A stretch of 64,000 bases of DNA from Xenopus tropicalis (GCF_000004195.4 NC_030678.2:65095378-65159377); one strand, 5' to 3'; shown: positions 44,101 through 50,600, counted from the stretch's first letter. Program-made: numbers and translations. The notes: generated by a model not told the origin, from the letters alone.

Positions 44101-45500
44101 AGTGTTGTGCCCCAACATGTCTGCCCACACCATGAGCATCCTACCAAAGGCATAGCACTCACTATGGACATTTCCTTGAAAAAATATTTTTTTTTCCTCT
44201 TATCTAAGAGTAGGCTCTATTAGCCCACTCCTCCAGTGGGAGAAACAAGTTTTATATGACAGGTGCCCTTTAATGACAGATTTTTTTAAAAGAAAAAAGA
44301 GCTCCAAAGAGGCCTGTCAATGCCAATATAGCCGGGTGACTACAAAAACTTCAAAATTATTCATGCTCCTAGCAAGAATTAAAAAGATATTTCTGTTCTC
44401 TCATGATAATCTCACATGGCAAAAGGATAATAACCACCTAAAACGATTTTATTATCTTTGACTTACAAAGTGACACACTTCAGGCATTACTTTACAGAGA
44501 GTCATTAAAGCCAAATGGCTTTAATGACTCTGGAGCTTAAAATCTAAGCTTCCTATAACAGTCACACAAAGCAAACAAGGATAAAATTTCATCAGGAGCA
44601 AATTAATCATCCTGTATAGTTTTAGGGAGGAAACTAGAATGCCCAGAAGAAAGAGGCAGGGGACATACCAACTCCTTACATATGGTGCCTTGTTAGGAAG
44701 CAAACTCAGCTTGCAAGTGTTGCAAAAAAAAAAAAAAAAAAAACCTAGGTTAAGAACAACAGTGGCTTATTGTTGTGTTTATTTAAAAAAAAAAAAAAGT
44801 ACCTGCCGATATGTATCCTGATGATGTTCCTCATTACGCGAGTCATAATACTGTTCTATGAATCCAAAATATTCTTCGCGCTTACGCTGAAGCGTTAACA
44901 TGCGTCTTTCTTTGTTAGCTGGAAGGTAGCCCTGAAGATAGAGGAGGGATTAGAATTGGCGGCTTTTATATATTAATTTGAATATCTTCCAAATCTCAGT
45001 ATCTTACCGAGAGAAGTCTCCAAGTAGTGGGACGTACTTCACGTGGAACACCTGGCCAACTGCACTTCCTTAGTTCATCTGTAATGTAACATTTTCTTAT
45101 ACTATTGGAAGCATAGGATCCTATCAGCTTTGCTGCATATGTTTTGTTATTTAAGTTTCAGTGACATAATACTACTTTTCACTACTGAGTAAAAAGACCT
45201 TTCATTTTGCAAATCAGCTAATTATAGCATACTGTAGCATTCTGATTGCACCTAGAGGTTCCAAAAAGTCATGTTATCTACTAATGCTGTCTTACAACCA
45301 CATTTTACCATCAGTCTTACCAAGATCAGTGTTGGGACAAGAAAGGAGTTGCCTGAACTTTTCAAGTCGGGTCTTCTCCCTTACGGTCATTGGTGGTGCT
45401 CCTGAAGCATTTTGGTCAGAGATCCTGGCCACCAGTGGTATAATTGGACGCAGCGGGAGCGACTGTTGCTTATGTAAATATTTTTTCTGTGGTAAATCAT
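11802..45500 (-). CDS. tbc1d22b: TBC1D22B-type RabGAP (TBC domain), C-terminal 364 residues in ten exons
   Basis: Joined coding exons are complement of 45321-45500, 45008-45078, 44803-44931, 36901-36966, 36604-36718, 35925-36031, 33990-34065, 16886-17013, 15809-15904 and 11802-11930. They total 1097 nt, ending in TAG, with consistent phases and AG/GT borders throughout. The protein starts in the segment before the TBC domain (KQQSLPLRPIIPLVARISDQ) and ends NHYRR. The TBC Arg-finger motif IxxDxxR reads IHIDIPR and the Gln-finger motif YxQ reads YVQG, so catalytic residues for Rab GTP hydrolysis are intact. Paralogue choice rests on recalled differences: NPLIPLFQQ, EEDVENFDV and terminal NHYRR fit TBC1D22B, whereas TBC1D22A differs there. 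Known of the family: Golgi-linked TBC proteins that bind ACBD3 and 14-3-3; the Rab substrate is unsettled. The N-terminal exons are outside the window. Confidence 0.9.
12020..12256. mobile_element. TTAA-type MITE, 'ctaagtcacttgggggtgcc' family, left-truncated
   Basis: The right part has the family hairpin 'aagtcacttgggggtgcc' / 'ggcacccccaagtgactt', the GC-rich core word 'caccagcccggggtac' and the terminal CCTTTAA. The left arm stops in the core near 12020. It lies in the tbc1d22b last intron, just above the final coding exon. Confidence 0.75.
13020..13165. repeat. Degenerate relative of the same MITE family
   Basis: Shows 'cattcactgggggtgtcta' and 'cactcccagtgaatt' as hairpin arms and 'gcactgactcgggag' in place of the core. 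Strongly diverged. Confidence 0.4.
14307..14417. repeat. Short foldback element
   Basis: 'gccagcacagcaggtcttc' and 'gaatacctgctgtgccag' are inverted ends about 110 bp apart, with a second inner pair around 'aaacatgcatggtt'. Confidence 0.55.
14560..14950 (-). repeat. Old CR1/L3-like LINE 3' coding remnant
   Basis: The plus strand shows 'cactccacaacctaactgcc', 'tataaagaaccacctattc', 'ccttgacagtctttcctcat' and 'tgcacatctctgcactctcc'. These are reverse complements of the CR1 ORF2 C-terminal stretch (LERVQRKATKL...LAKLGLFTLE...). Too decayed for an open frame. Confidence 0.5.
15809..15904 (-). CDS. tbc1d22b: tbc1d22b exon i
   Basis: 96-nt exon, phase 0 at both ends, encoding AEPEGFSHFHLYVCAAFLIK then WRKEILEETDFQ. 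Acceptor CCCCAG, donor CAG|GTAACA. The intron above is 981 nt and the intron below 3878 nt. Confidence 0.95.
16078..16239. mobile_element. GC-rich palindromic MITE
   Basis: Contains 'ccatcccaccggtgatt' / 'cgccggtgggatgg' and 'agattagtcgcccgcga' / 'tcgcgggcgactaatct' hairpins, ending 'cgtgtgccagagccct'. GC-rich amid AT-rich intron. A second copy starts at the window's right edge. Confidence 0.6.
16886..17013 (-). CDS. tbc1d22b: tbc1d22b exon h
   Basis: 128-nt exon. The carried G plus this exon encodes EQVHNHFRKYEVEYLQFAFR then WMNNLLMRELPLRCTIRLWD and TYQ, a conserved C-terminal TBC block. Acceptor TTCCAG, donor CAG|GTAAAA. A 132-residue open frame that reads past both splice sites here is not real coding. 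Confidence 0.96.
18140..18790. repeat. Minisatellite, about 30-40 bp unit ('ctatgctgcctgtgtgtgcc')
   Basis: Imperfect tandem units built from 'tgccatactctgcc', 'ctaccctgcc' and 'tatgctgcctgtgtg'. Interrupted by the nested element at 18280-18559. Open frames across it (many Cys, Pro, Tyr) are products of the repeat. Confidence 0.85.
18280..18559. mobile_element. Nested hAT-type MITE
   Basis: Ends CAGGGGCGATTCTG and CAGAAGCGCCCCTG are inverted repeats flanked by CCTACCCT on both sides (18272-18279 and 18560-18567). The interior is GC-rich with a 'ctctgcactagtagagccga' type hairpin. Because the flanking minisatellite itself contains CTACCCT, the duplication is somewhat less certain. Confidence 0.7.
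19474..19564. mobile_element. Left part of a TTAA MITE split by the DIRS element
   Basis: Begins TTAAAGGGAAAGTATACC and runs to 'aaaccctgcctcatcgaaat', where DIRS sequence begins. The continuation appears to be 24026-24136. Confidence 0.55.
19671..20035. repeat. DIRS inverted terminal repeat, left
   Basis: Starts 'gtgcctcactctgccttgcc' and runs past 'ctgctggccatctcagcatc' to 'ggcaacctacgggcaattat'; its reverse complement is in the right repeat. Confidence 0.85.
20252..20854 (-). pseudogene. DIRS C-terminal RT tail fused by deletion to tyrosine recombinase C-terminus
   Basis: One frame (20712-20560) gives VVILIAPHWPRRAWFTHLVA and LPQMPDLLTQGPILHLCLFS, the usual end of the DIRS RT/RNase H protein. 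A second frame (about 20560-20252) gives SKSHWICETIRRAYIAHGKT, LRITVHSTRGIGTSWAFRNR and SSIHSFTKFYKFEVFAASDA. HSTR is the HxxR box and KFYKFE holds the likely nucleophilic Tyr. The N-terminal and central recombinase parts, including the first catalytic Arg, are missing, so an internal deletion is inferred. Confidence 0.75.
21112..22116 (-). pseudogene. DIRS reverse transcriptase/RNase H, broken; active site reads YLDN
   Basis: 22116 to 21655 reads RVPVPPSDKFQGFYYNLFIV, PKKDGSFWPVLDLKHLNVFI and SFKMESLRSVIIDAYLHVPI, the N-terminal RT blocks. A frame change follows. The catalytic block near 21615-21640 reads HPYLDNLLLKAFSLPAATSQ, so the expected YLDD is YLDN. Next is GWKINTANSRLAPAQPMSFL. The RNase H part continues at 21120-21330 (LILTTDASLHG). 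Multiple frame changes and the altered active site indicate inactivity. Confidence 0.8.
22210..23080 (-). pseudogene. DIRS gag-like ORF, broken
   Basis: Fragments in more than one frame: MDRLDREESEHRPKSLKCHV (from 23078), then KTALQVPDSSSFKDSMEKRM and RAVYTAARESLRPVLASEWV (22560-22720), then a basic Ser/Arg-rich tail (SRPSKASSSRDNPFQNSNKP) near 22260. The 'VPD.SSFKD..EKR.DGFLR' pattern is typical of DIRS gag-like proteins. Frame changes make it non-functional. Confidence 0.7.
23480..24025. repeat. DIRS inverted terminal repeat, right
   Basis: Contains 'cccgtaggttgccagtac' through 'gatgctgagatggccagcag'-like sequence to 'caaggcagagtgaggcac', the inverse of the left repeat. About 150 bp of extra sequence interrupts it near 23560-23700. 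Confidence 0.82.
24026..24136. mobile_element. Right part of the TTAA MITE split by the DIRS element
   Basis: 'attttcataaaaatatatgt' to 'acacaaacatgttaggtcat' looks like the continuation of the element begun at 19474. The match is judged from recalled frog repeat layout, so the join needs a repeat-library check. Confidence 0.45.
24137..24596. mobile_element. TTAA MITE, 'acctttgagttaacttttagtatg' family
   Basis: Begins TTAAACAGGGGATCACC and ends GGTGAACATCCCTTTAA, with 'aacttttagtatgttataga' and 'ctacatcatactaaaagtta' as long inverted arms. Target TTAA is retained at both ends. Confidence 0.8.
24814..24842. repeat. (TA)n microsatellite
   Basis: Uninterrupted TA run. Confidence 0.95.
25250..25622. 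mobile_element. TTAA-end MITE, 'tgggtgacaggtccactttaa' family
   Basis: The right end 'gcctgggtgacaggtccact' plus TTAA matches the end at 47119, and the interior ('agcttttatgcc', 'aatatatgattgacagct', 'gtgaggagggaggg') matches 45690-45910. The left terminus is not clear. Confidence 0.65.
25908..27441 (+). mobile_element. Tc1-like DNA transposon, left end truncated
   Basis: A long inverted repeat flanks the transposase ORF: 25910-26045 against 27235-27370 (for example 'gaagtggaacgaaaatcata' and 'tatgattttcgttccacttc'). The right end continues 70 bp further to '...gcaagccactg' followed by TA, a Tc1-type terminus. On the left the matching terminal 70 bp are absent; similarity starts only at 'attttattggaattcc'. 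Confidence 0.85.
26207..27223 (+). CDS. Tc1-like transposase, intact 338-residue DD34E ORF
   Basis: Single open frame of usual Tc1-family length (about 340). The N-terminal paired-like helix-turn-helix is at residues 5-55 (YKKISKALTIPRSTVQAII) with a GRPPKLT hook near 58-64, then a second HTH to about 115. The catalytic triad is D151 (WSDETKMELF), D242 (FQQDNNPKHK) and E277 (SPDLNPIENL). D242 and E277 are 34 residues apart, giving DD34E. The glycine-rich box KYGGGSIMLWGCF sits at 184-196. No stop or frameshift. It lies antisense within the large tbc1d22b intron. The protein could be functional, but this copy lacks its left terminus and is probably not mobile itself. Confidence 0.93.
   Translation: MKSKEHTRQVRDKVIEKFKAGLGYKKISKALTIPRSTVQAIIQKWKEYGTTVNLPRQGRPPKLTGQTRRALIRNAAKRPMVTLDELQRSTAQVEESVHRTTISRALHKVGLYGRVARRKPLLTENHKKSRLQFATSHVGDTANMWKVLWSDETKMELFGQNAKRYVWRKTNTAHYSEHTIPTVKYGGGSIMLWGCFSSAGTGKLVRVDGKMDGAEYRAILKENLLESAKDLRLGRRFTFQQDNNPKHKARATMEWFKTKHIHVLEWPSQSPDLNPIENLCQDLKTAVHKRCPSNLTELELFCKEEWARISVSRCAKLVETYPKRLAAVIAAKGGSTNY
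27474..27509. repeat. (TA)n microsatellite
   Basis: TA run directly after the Tc1 right end; it creates spurious Tyr/Ile-rich frames on both strands. Confidence 0.95.
27540..27660. repeat. Fragment of the 'caggtatgggacctgttatcc' MITE family
   Basis: Contains 'cagaaagctctgaattacgg' and 'ggaaggccatctctcgtaaa', the internal right part of the element seen complete at 59863-60188. Confidence 0.55.
27699..27915 (+). repeat. Two-copy direct repeat, 163-bp period
   Basis: 'gatgttcataacaaagt' plus '...acaggyarttctgtttgttcc' occurs at 27707 and again at 27870. Confidence 0.75.
27940..28791. mobile_element. Possible DNA transposon with 'accwtatatact' inverted ends
   Basis: Left end ACCATATATACTGTAGAATA and the reverse complement of the right end ACCTTATATACTCGATTATA are alike over about 24 bp. 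The left region repeats the 'atataagccgag' / 'gagtataagcc' words. No transposase in the 850-bp interior. Confidence 0.45.
28795..28925 (+). repeat. Purine-rich tract
   Basis: About 130 bp almost wholly A and G ('gagagaaaagagataaagaa' type). Its reverse-strand frame (Leu/Ser/Phe-rich) is a low-complexity product. Confidence 0.8.
30011..30331 (-). pseudogene. L1 ORF2, region after the RT active site
   Basis: Reads VSGFRINHSKALATSYGIPD, then DMKYLGVKLAESPEQLNKII, then SLLGSINAVKMVFLPKILCL. This is the L1 signature 'SG..iN..Ks', 'YLGv.l', 'lSL.Gri..iKM..LPk.LYlf'. It continues the catalytic segment across the insertion. Confidence 0.8.
30476..30864. mobile_element. Foldback insertion inside the L1 RT
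   Basis: Arms of about 70 bp (30476-30546 and 30796-30864) share 'ggccatgcctttcaacacat' and 'ttattgcagaaaataagtg' in inverted orientation. They separate two halves of the L1 reverse transcriptase. Sequence to about 30365 on the left also seems inserted. The inner part has 'aagctttcgggtgttacccc' and 'cttcttcaggtg'. Confidence 0.6.
30774..31094 (-). pseudogene. L1 ORF2 reverse transcriptase, catalytic segment
   Basis: Reads ITSALQPLAILVRSNTLIHG followed by TGQETYKIALFADDTIFTLY. FADD is the RT active-site motif, and the context matches L1 ORF2 ('..LAI.PLA..IR....I.GI'). The last residues of this frame, below about 30865, belong to the inserted foldback sequence. Confidence 0.75.
31330..31690 (-). 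pseudogene. L1 ORF1 C-terminal domain remnant
   Basis: The minus strand around 31400-31560 reads KSYNCTVKLEDGTKIHIFTD followed by LSPITLKCRMELKPLT. This matches the L1 ORF1 pattern '..i.lFqDLs..Tl..Rr.f.p.t' of the C-terminal RNA-binding domain. The word ELILRKSYNC precedes it. The frame is broken. Confidence 0.65.
31766..32177. mobile_element. TTAA MITE, 'ttgttcacctttgagctaactt' family, right-truncated
   Basis: Begins TTAAATGGGTTGTTCACC and carries the interior set 'agtatgatgtagagagtgat', 'gcaattggtcttcatttttt' and 'ttaccttagtaaccaggga'. The right end stops at 'ggtgaaacacccc' without TTAA. Confidence 0.78.
32480..33900 (-). repeat. Hairpin-head plus tandem-monomer element, reverse copy
   Basis: Two or more monomers of about 370 bp: 'gtttgatacccaatgtgcat' at 32801 and 'gtttgatgcccaatgtgcat' at 33171. 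Each has 'accatatatttttggaaa' and 'tctttctactccaaa'. They are followed by a GT microsatellite (33540-33590) and a GC-rich block (33600-33830) that ends with the inverse of the 48360 terminus ('cttggcagcaaaagat'). Confidence 0.7.
33990..34065 (-). CDS. tbc1d22b: tbc1d22b exon g
   Basis: 76-nt exon encoding DNYTFAQPGIQKKVKALEEL then VSRID plus one base (G). Acceptor TTCCAG, donor G|GTCAGT. The next exon lies 16976 nt away, across the repeat-filled intron. Confidence 0.95.
34205..34316. repeat. Fragment of the 'caggtatgggacc' MITE family
   Basis: 'tacaggtatgggatcactta' and 'caatttcccatagactcaat' are left-end and inner words of the family seen complete at 59863. The next TTAA-family MITE interrupts it. 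Confidence 0.5.
34317..34787. mobile_element. TTAA-family MITE
   Basis: Left 'taaaggggttgttcacctt' and right 'aagtgaaccacccctttag' are inverted ends, with the same interior as the copies at 24137 and 31766. The left TTAA has changed to CTAA. It sits in the intron between exons f and g. Confidence 0.8.
35549..35775. repeat. TTAA-type and 'caggtatgggacc'-type MITE fragments
   Basis: TTAAAGGACAACTAAACCC near 35549 opens a TTAA-type element; 'ggtattttttttattatta' to 'ttcagagctttctggatga' is the right half of the CAGG family. Confidence 0.5.
35925..36031 (-). CDS. tbc1d22b: tbc1d22b exon f
   Basis: 107-nt exon. With the carried G it encodes EEDVENFDVASLCQETLRNI then EADSFWSMSKLLDGIQ. The VENFDV stretch is TBC1D22B-like. 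Acceptor CCTCAG, donor CAG|GTAACA. The intron above is 572 nt. Confidence 0.96.
36604..36718 (-). CDS. tbc1d22b: tbc1d22b exon e (Gln finger)
   Basis: 115-nt exon encoding IFERILFIWAIRHPASGYVQ then GINDLVTPFFVVFLTEHV, ending with one base (G) of a split codon. YVQG is the TBC YxQ motif carrying the catalytic Gln finger. Acceptor TTGCAG, donor G|GTAAGT. The intron above is 182 nt. Confidence 0.96.
36901..36966 (-). CDS. tbc1d22b: tbc1d22b exon d (Arg finger)
   Basis: 66-nt exon, phase 0 at both ends, encoding IHIDIPRTNPLIPLFQQ then AIVQE. IHIDIPR is the TBC IxxDxxR motif carrying the catalytic Arg finger. The NPLIPLFQQ segment matches TBC1D22B rather than TBC1D22A. Acceptor TTTCAG, donor GAG|GTGAGA. 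Confidence 0.95.
37080..37830. mobile_element. Large inverted-repeat (foldback) element
   Basis: Left arm 37090-37325 and right arm 37565-37815 are about 240-bp inverted copies. Examples are 'gattcagtaggcgcaaaaaa' with 'ttttttgcacctactgaatc', and 'gacctatg'-flanked 'actgatatcac' with its complement. The centre carries another perfect hairpin. No coding capacity is evident; small frames of about 65 residues occur on each arm as mirror images. Confidence 0.78.
37465..37548. repeat. Central hairpin of the foldback element
   Basis: 'acaattgttactgcgcccac' + 'atagcgccta' pairs with 'taggcgctat' + 'gtgggagcagtaacaattgt' across an 8-nt loop; arms of about 34 bp with one mismatch. Confidence 0.85.
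38132..38160. repeat. (TA)n microsatellite
   Basis: TA run immediately beside the poly-T at 38161. Confidence 0.95.
38161..39030 (-). pseudogene. L1-type LINE 3' end with poly(A) tail
   Basis: Poly-T at 38161-38180 is the tail of a minus-strand insertion. Minus-strand frames give SILYILLLQESRAKPLENLV near 38990, KKLKSRIKQFLYAIDSV near 38850, HIKPYWSAILNELDSILQTT near 38680, and PPEEHNWENLMAKTYKLEQL near 38490. This is the order of the L1 ORF2 C-terminus (knuckle region, 'W..v...l..il', 'aa...W'). Several stops. It lies in the 7.8-kb tbc1d22b intron. Confidence 0.7.
39060..39285. repeat. Degenerate TTAA-type MITE, GC-rich core
   Basis: Core words 'gtgaaaagcc', 'aagtcggcttttttgctgta' and 'gagcactggctcagggtacc' parallel the copies at 12020 and 52793. 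Termini decayed. Confidence 0.5.
39673..40359 (-). pseudogene. CR1 ORF2 reverse transcriptase, deleted
   Basis: 40359-40102 reads LTSVVGKLFEGLLRDHIQKY, MSSNQHGFMKDRSCQTNLIA and GDAVDIIYLDFAKAFDT, the RT N-terminal blocks. A frame change follows. 40029-39673 has LFINDLGVGITSNVSVFADD, the FADD active site, then a deletion joining it to SFQRTQGHPLRLEEGRFHLS of the C-terminus. Inactive. Confidence 0.8.
40313..41191 (-). pseudogene. CR1 ORF1 end and ORF2 endonuclease in one frame
   Basis: A 292-residue frame. Its first part is the rest of the ORF1 esterase (VLVHIGTNDKVRGGGEVLKN, KVIFSEILPVGGEGASGNSV). Its second part is an APE-type endonuclease: MFTNARSLTSKMGELEVLAL, DVIGVAETWLNES and VIIMGDFNYPDIDWSN, with the ETW and GDFN catalytic boxes. 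ORF1 and ORF2 have been brought into one frame. It ends by deletion within the endonuclease, directly followed by RT sequence near 40340. Confidence 0.78.
41065..41721 (-). pseudogene. CR1 ORF1, N-terminal part
   Basis: Starts MSSSLIASVTQCGSCHMYVI, with a Cys-pair zinc-like motif (CGSC...CERC), then a coiled-coil-like stretch (LESEVQNVRGELAALRAAAN) and an SGNH-hydrolase start AKVVGDSIIRKVDR (the GDS block). It reads off frame at the end; the same protein continues in the neighbouring frame with PTVLVHIGTND, the G-x-N-D block. CR1 ORF1 proteins with a GDS esterase domain are known. One frameshift separates the two blocks. Confidence 0.75.
42066..42230 (-). repeat. Tc1-like transposase fragment
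   Basis: The minus strand reads SETVVPV... then frames equivalent to 'CFDASGPGPLTIIE', the stretch between the first and second catalytic Asp of Tc1 transposases. Short relic. Confidence 0.5.
42235..44800. other. No gene seen; intron sequence
   Basis: No coding pattern or clear repeat structure. Poly-A runs at 44724-44744 and 44785-44799 border the exon c donor. Confidence 0.5.
44803..44931 (-). CDS. tbc1d22b: tbc1d22b exon c
   Basis: 129-nt exon, phase 0 at both ends, encoding GYLPANKERR through EEHHQDTYRQ. The acceptor is CTTCAG. The donor is CAG|GTAC followed directly by a run of about 13 T, so positions +3 to +6 fit the usual GTAAGT poorly. The intron below is 7836 nt. Confidence 0.95.
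45008..45078 (-). CDS. tbc1d22b: tbc1d22b exon b
   Basis: 71-nt exon between acceptor ATTACAG and donor TCG|GTAAGA. With the carried G it encodes DELRKCSWPGVPREVRPTTW then RLLS. The W-x-G-[IV]-P start of the TBC fold is visible (SWPGVP). The intron above it is 242 nt and the intron below only 76 nt. Confidence 0.95.
45321..45500 (-). CDS. tbc1d22b: tbc1d22b exon a (first coding exon visible)
   Basis: Acceptor TTCTTCAG lies just above 45500 and donor G|GTAAGA just below 45321. The exon opens with two bases completing a split codon, then encodes DLPQKKYLHKQQS through LLSCPNTDL and leaves one base (G) for the next exon. It covers the linker before the TBC domain and its start (VREKTRLEKFRQLL). 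The entry phase shows that at least one upstream coding exon exists; it was not found in the window. Confidence 0.92.
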
Positions 45501-45919
45501 CTGAAGAACAAAGAAAAAAAAGTTGTTATTGGTTGGGGGCACAGATGGTTCACCTCAAACAGGTCATTTGTCAACACAGGATATGGTTCTTTAACGGTAC
45601 AAATTTTCTTCTATTGGATTAGTCAAGCATTATAAACTTGACTTACACTATATAAATTATTTAAACCTTGTTTACTTCAGTTAGTTAGGAAGCAAGGAAA
45701 GCTTTGCATCATGCCAAAATCTCATTTATGTACCAGAATGGTGGACCTGATGCCCATGCAAATGCACTTGCTACACAATCAGACAGTGAGGAGGGAGGGG
45801 AGAAAGTAAGGAGAGCAGTGATGTCTACAAAGCGCTGAATGGAAAGTGAATGTAATTGTCTGGCCATGCCTCAATATATGATTGACAGCTTGGGTTTTTA
45901 AATGCCTTTATAATTTTAC

Positions 45920-47062
<1,143 letters not shown>

Positions 47063-47221
47063 TAATTTGAACAGACTTATTATACTGCTTTTTATGTCTG
47101 GGTGACAGGTCCCCTTTAAATGTTTATTTAATGTTAATGTGTACAAGGGTTTTTGTAGTCCTCTTTTTCCTCCTAATGGAATACACCGTTGATTACTTAA
47201 TGAGCTTAGTACAGTTTAAGC

Positions 47222-48080
47222 CAGGCCACACTAGGCAAATCCATAATGGAGAAGGACCTTGGAGTCCTTGTAGATAATAAACTTGGCTGTAGCAAGCAAT
47301 GCCAGGCAGCAGCTGCAAGGGCAAACAAGGTTTTGAGCTGTATTAAAAGGGGTATAGATTCACGGGAGGAGGGGGTTATTCTTCCCCTTTACAGAGCGCT
47401 GGTAAGGCCCCATCTAGAATAAGCTGTTCAGTTTTGGTCTCCAGTGCTCAAACGGGACATTATTGAGTTAGAGAGGGTACAGAGAAAGGCAACTAAGCTG
47501 GTAAAGGGTATGGGAAGTCTCAGTTATGGGGAAAGACTGGCCAAGTTGGGTCTGTTTACACTGGAGAAGAGGCGCTTAAGAGGTGACATGATAACTATGT
47601 ATAAATATATAAGGGGATCATATAATAACCTTTCTAATGCTTTATTTACCAGTAGGTCCTTCCAACGGACACGAGGGCACCCACTCTGTTTAGAAGAAGG
47701 GAGGTTCCATTTAAATATTCGGAAAGGATTTTTTACAGTGAGAGCTGTGAAGTTGTGGAATTCCCTCCCCGAATCAGTCGTGCTGGCTGATACATTATAT
47801 AACTTTAAGAAGGGGCTGAATGGATTCTTAGCAAGTGAGGGAATACAGGGTTATGGGAGATAGCTCTTAGTACTAGTTGATCCAGGGACTGGTCCGATTG
47901 CCATCTTGGAGTCAGGAAGGAATTTTTTTCCCCTCTGCGGCAAATTAGAGAGGCTTCAGATGGGGTTTTTTGCCTTCCTCTGGATCAACTAGTAGTTAGG
48001 CAGGTTATTTATAGGCATTATGGTTGAACTTGATGAACGTATGTCTTTTTTCAACCCAACTTACTATGTTACTATGTTAC
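47222..48080 (+). mobile_element. CR1-type LINE 3' end
   Basis: Plus-strand frame 47444-47863 reads MLKRDIIELERVQRKATKLV, YGERLAKLGLFTLEKRRLRG and RSFQRTRGHPLCLEEGRFHL, the ORF2 C-terminus. The earlier bases (from 47222) continue the same protein in other frames. The 3' UTR has 'ctctggatcaactagtagtt' and 'aggcattatggttgaact' and ends in the tandem tail 'ttactatgttactatgttac'. 5'-truncated, as usual for LINEs. Confidence 0.88.
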
Positions 48081-48159
48081 ATTTAAGATTTTTCTACAAT
48101 TTTTTTTTCTACAAGTTTCACCTGGTATGTCACCTATGGATTAGAGGATGTAATTTCAG

Positions 48160-48355
48160 TATTTAAATATGAATTGCATCTCAGTCTGGCAATGGCAAGG
48201 CAAGGTCCATAAGTCTGACAACTGTGGTGGGCAAGTTTTTTGAAAATTAAGGGATTACATTCACAATTATTTCTGAAAAATAATTAGTAGTAATCAGCAT
48301 GGCTTTGTGTGTCATGAAGGCTTTATGACAGATCACAACACACAATTAGTTTCTA
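48160..48355 (+). repeat. CR1 RT fragment
   Basis: 'gacaactgtggtgggcaagt', 'agtaatcagcatggctttgt' and 'gacagatcacaacacacaat' match the CR1 RT blocks (VVGKLFE, NQHGFM..R.CQT) in plus orientation. Confidence 0.6.
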
Positions 48356-48361
48356 TTAACT

Positions 48362-48618
48362 CTTTTACTGCCAACGATGTATGGGATATGTTGTGGCAGT
48401 AAAAGGGCTTAAATGCCAACGACGTGTCCCATACGTCGTTGGCATTTAACCGCTGCTCTCTGCAGCGGCGGCATGTGCCGCCGCTGCAGAGAGCTTCTAA
48501 CAATGACAATCCCCCTGGGCAATGTGCCAGGGGAGCTGTCATGAGGGTCCTGCGAGACGATCACTCGCAGGACCCTCCAGGAAGCAGCAGACGCGATCGC
48601 ATCGCGTCTGCTGCTTCC
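48362..48618. repeat. Five consecutive hairpins
   Basis: Palindromes at 48362-48405 ('cttttactgcca' arms), 48411-48447 ('aaatgccaacgacg' arms), 48455-48494 (perfect, 'gctctctgcagcggcggca' arms), 48543-48577 ('gagggtcctgcgag' arms) and 48580-48618 (perfect, 'ggaagcagcagacgcgat' arms). Confidence 0.9.
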
Positions 48619-49099
48619 TGCTTCCTTTTTCCCCCAGGAGCGCCGGCCCACTGAGGAGGAGGCGATCGGGTCTTCAGGACAGGTAAGGAGTTTTTCTTAT
48701 TTATGCATTTACACACTTACACACACACTTACATACATTTACACACATTTACATACATTTACACACACTTACAGCACAAATTTTAGCAGGTTTTTTTTTT
48801 TCATTTTTCACACTTTTATACACTTATTTACACTCATATACACACACACTATCACACAACTTTTACACATGTACACACATTTATACACAAACACTTTGGT
48901 TTTTTTTTTGGTTTTTTCATTTTACCACTTTGTTTTTAGTTTCTTTTGCCTAAAAACTGTTTATTTTGACAGCGTGACTATTGGTTCAGATATTCTGACC
49001 ACTAATTACACTGTCATGTGACTTATTTTGTTGTTTCACTGATTTGCACAATTTTTGTGGTTTTATCACATTTTATCCCTGTATAAGTGTTCCTAATCT

Positions 49100-50600
49100 G
49101 TTTTTAGCGTATCTTTGCCAGGTGTAACTTTGGTGTACAAAAATAACTTCACCTATTTTGAATTAATCAGAATGTGTACTTTCCAAAAATATATGGTTTT
49201 CTGGGGGTCTCTGTATAGTTAGGGGGGGTTACTGCACATAATACGCTGTCAGGGGTCTCTGTGTGCAAAAGCTGAGTTGGCAGGCGAGAAATCCATATGC
49301 GCTATTTTCGTTTTGGGTTCAGTACATACCGCACACTTTGGTATATCTATGCATATTGGGCATCAAACTGTTCAGTAGGCCTCTGGTGTTCCTATTTGGG
49401 GTGACTTGCCTTTGTACGCAAGAAATTGTGTGAGATAAATGTGGCAAATTGAAACATTTTTAGGCGATTTTCTGAAATGTCATAAAAAACAATAAATTTA
49501 GGAAAGCTTTGCAGATTGGTACTTTGGTGTAGAAAGGACTCTTTACCCTTGTTGGATTTGTCAGAATGTGTACTTTCCAAAAATATATGGTTTTGTGGTT
49601 TTGTCACTGTATAGTTAGGGGAAGTTTCGGCACATAATACACTGACAGGGGGCTCTGTGTGCAAAAGCTGAGCTGGCGGGCGAGAAATCCTTATGCGCTA
49701 TTTTCATTTTGGGTTCAGTACATACCGCAGACTTTGGTATATCTATGCATATTGGGCATCAAACTGTTCAGTAGACCATAGGTGTTCCTATTTGGGGTGA
49801 TTTGTCTTTATCTGATCTTTATCAAGAAATTGTGAGAGATAAATGAGGCAAATTGCAACATTTTTATGCATTATCCCACATAAAGGATGTAAATGTGTTG
49901 ATTTCGCAGGAGCTGAAATGATAGATCATATGGGGGTATGTTCCCATTGGGGCCCCTACATGCCACATACTTAGGTAAACCTATACATATTGGGCATCAA
50001 ACTGTTTAGTGGACCCCTGGCGTTCATATTTAGGGTGTTTTATCTTGTTACCTAATGCTATGTGGGAGATAAGATGCTGCAAAGTGGAAGCTTTGAGGGG
50101 ATTTTTGGCAATGTCATCAAAATTGCTAACTTTAGAAAAGCTGTGTGGCTTGGTACTTTGGAGTAGAAAGACATGGGTACCCTTCCAAAAATATATGACT
50201 TTCTGGGGTGAGCGTACTTTTTACTAGCTTTATCCCACATATAATGATGTAAATGTGTTGATTTTGCAGGAGCTGAAATGACAGAAATGACAGTACATAT
50301 GGGGTATATTCACATTGGAGCCCCTACATGCCACATACTTAAGTAAACCTATACATATTGGGCATTAACCTGTTCAGTGCACCCCTGGCATTCATATTTA
50401 GGGTGTTTTATTTGGTTACTTTATGACCTGTAGGAGATAAGATACTATAGACTGGAAGTTTTGAAGCGATTTTTTCAAAAAATCACAAATTTTGATAAAA
50501 ACCAATAACTTTAGGAAAGCATTGCGACTTGATAGTTTGGAGTAGACAGACAGTTGTGCCTATTCTGTTATTCCCCAGAATCTGTTCTTTCCAAAAATGT
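49100..50600 (+). repeat. Tandem diverged monomers
   Basis: 'ttccaaaaatatatggtttt' recurs at 49181 and 49574 (393 bp) and in altered form near 50183 and 50590. 'attgggcatc' recurs at 49355, 49751, 49989 and 50357. Units of roughly 240-395 bp. Confidence 0.8.

Noticed and set aside
48409..48654. 80-residue Arg/Ser-rich frames over the hairpin chain
   Set aside because: Open on both strands because the sequence is palindromic; GC-rich non-coding repeat.
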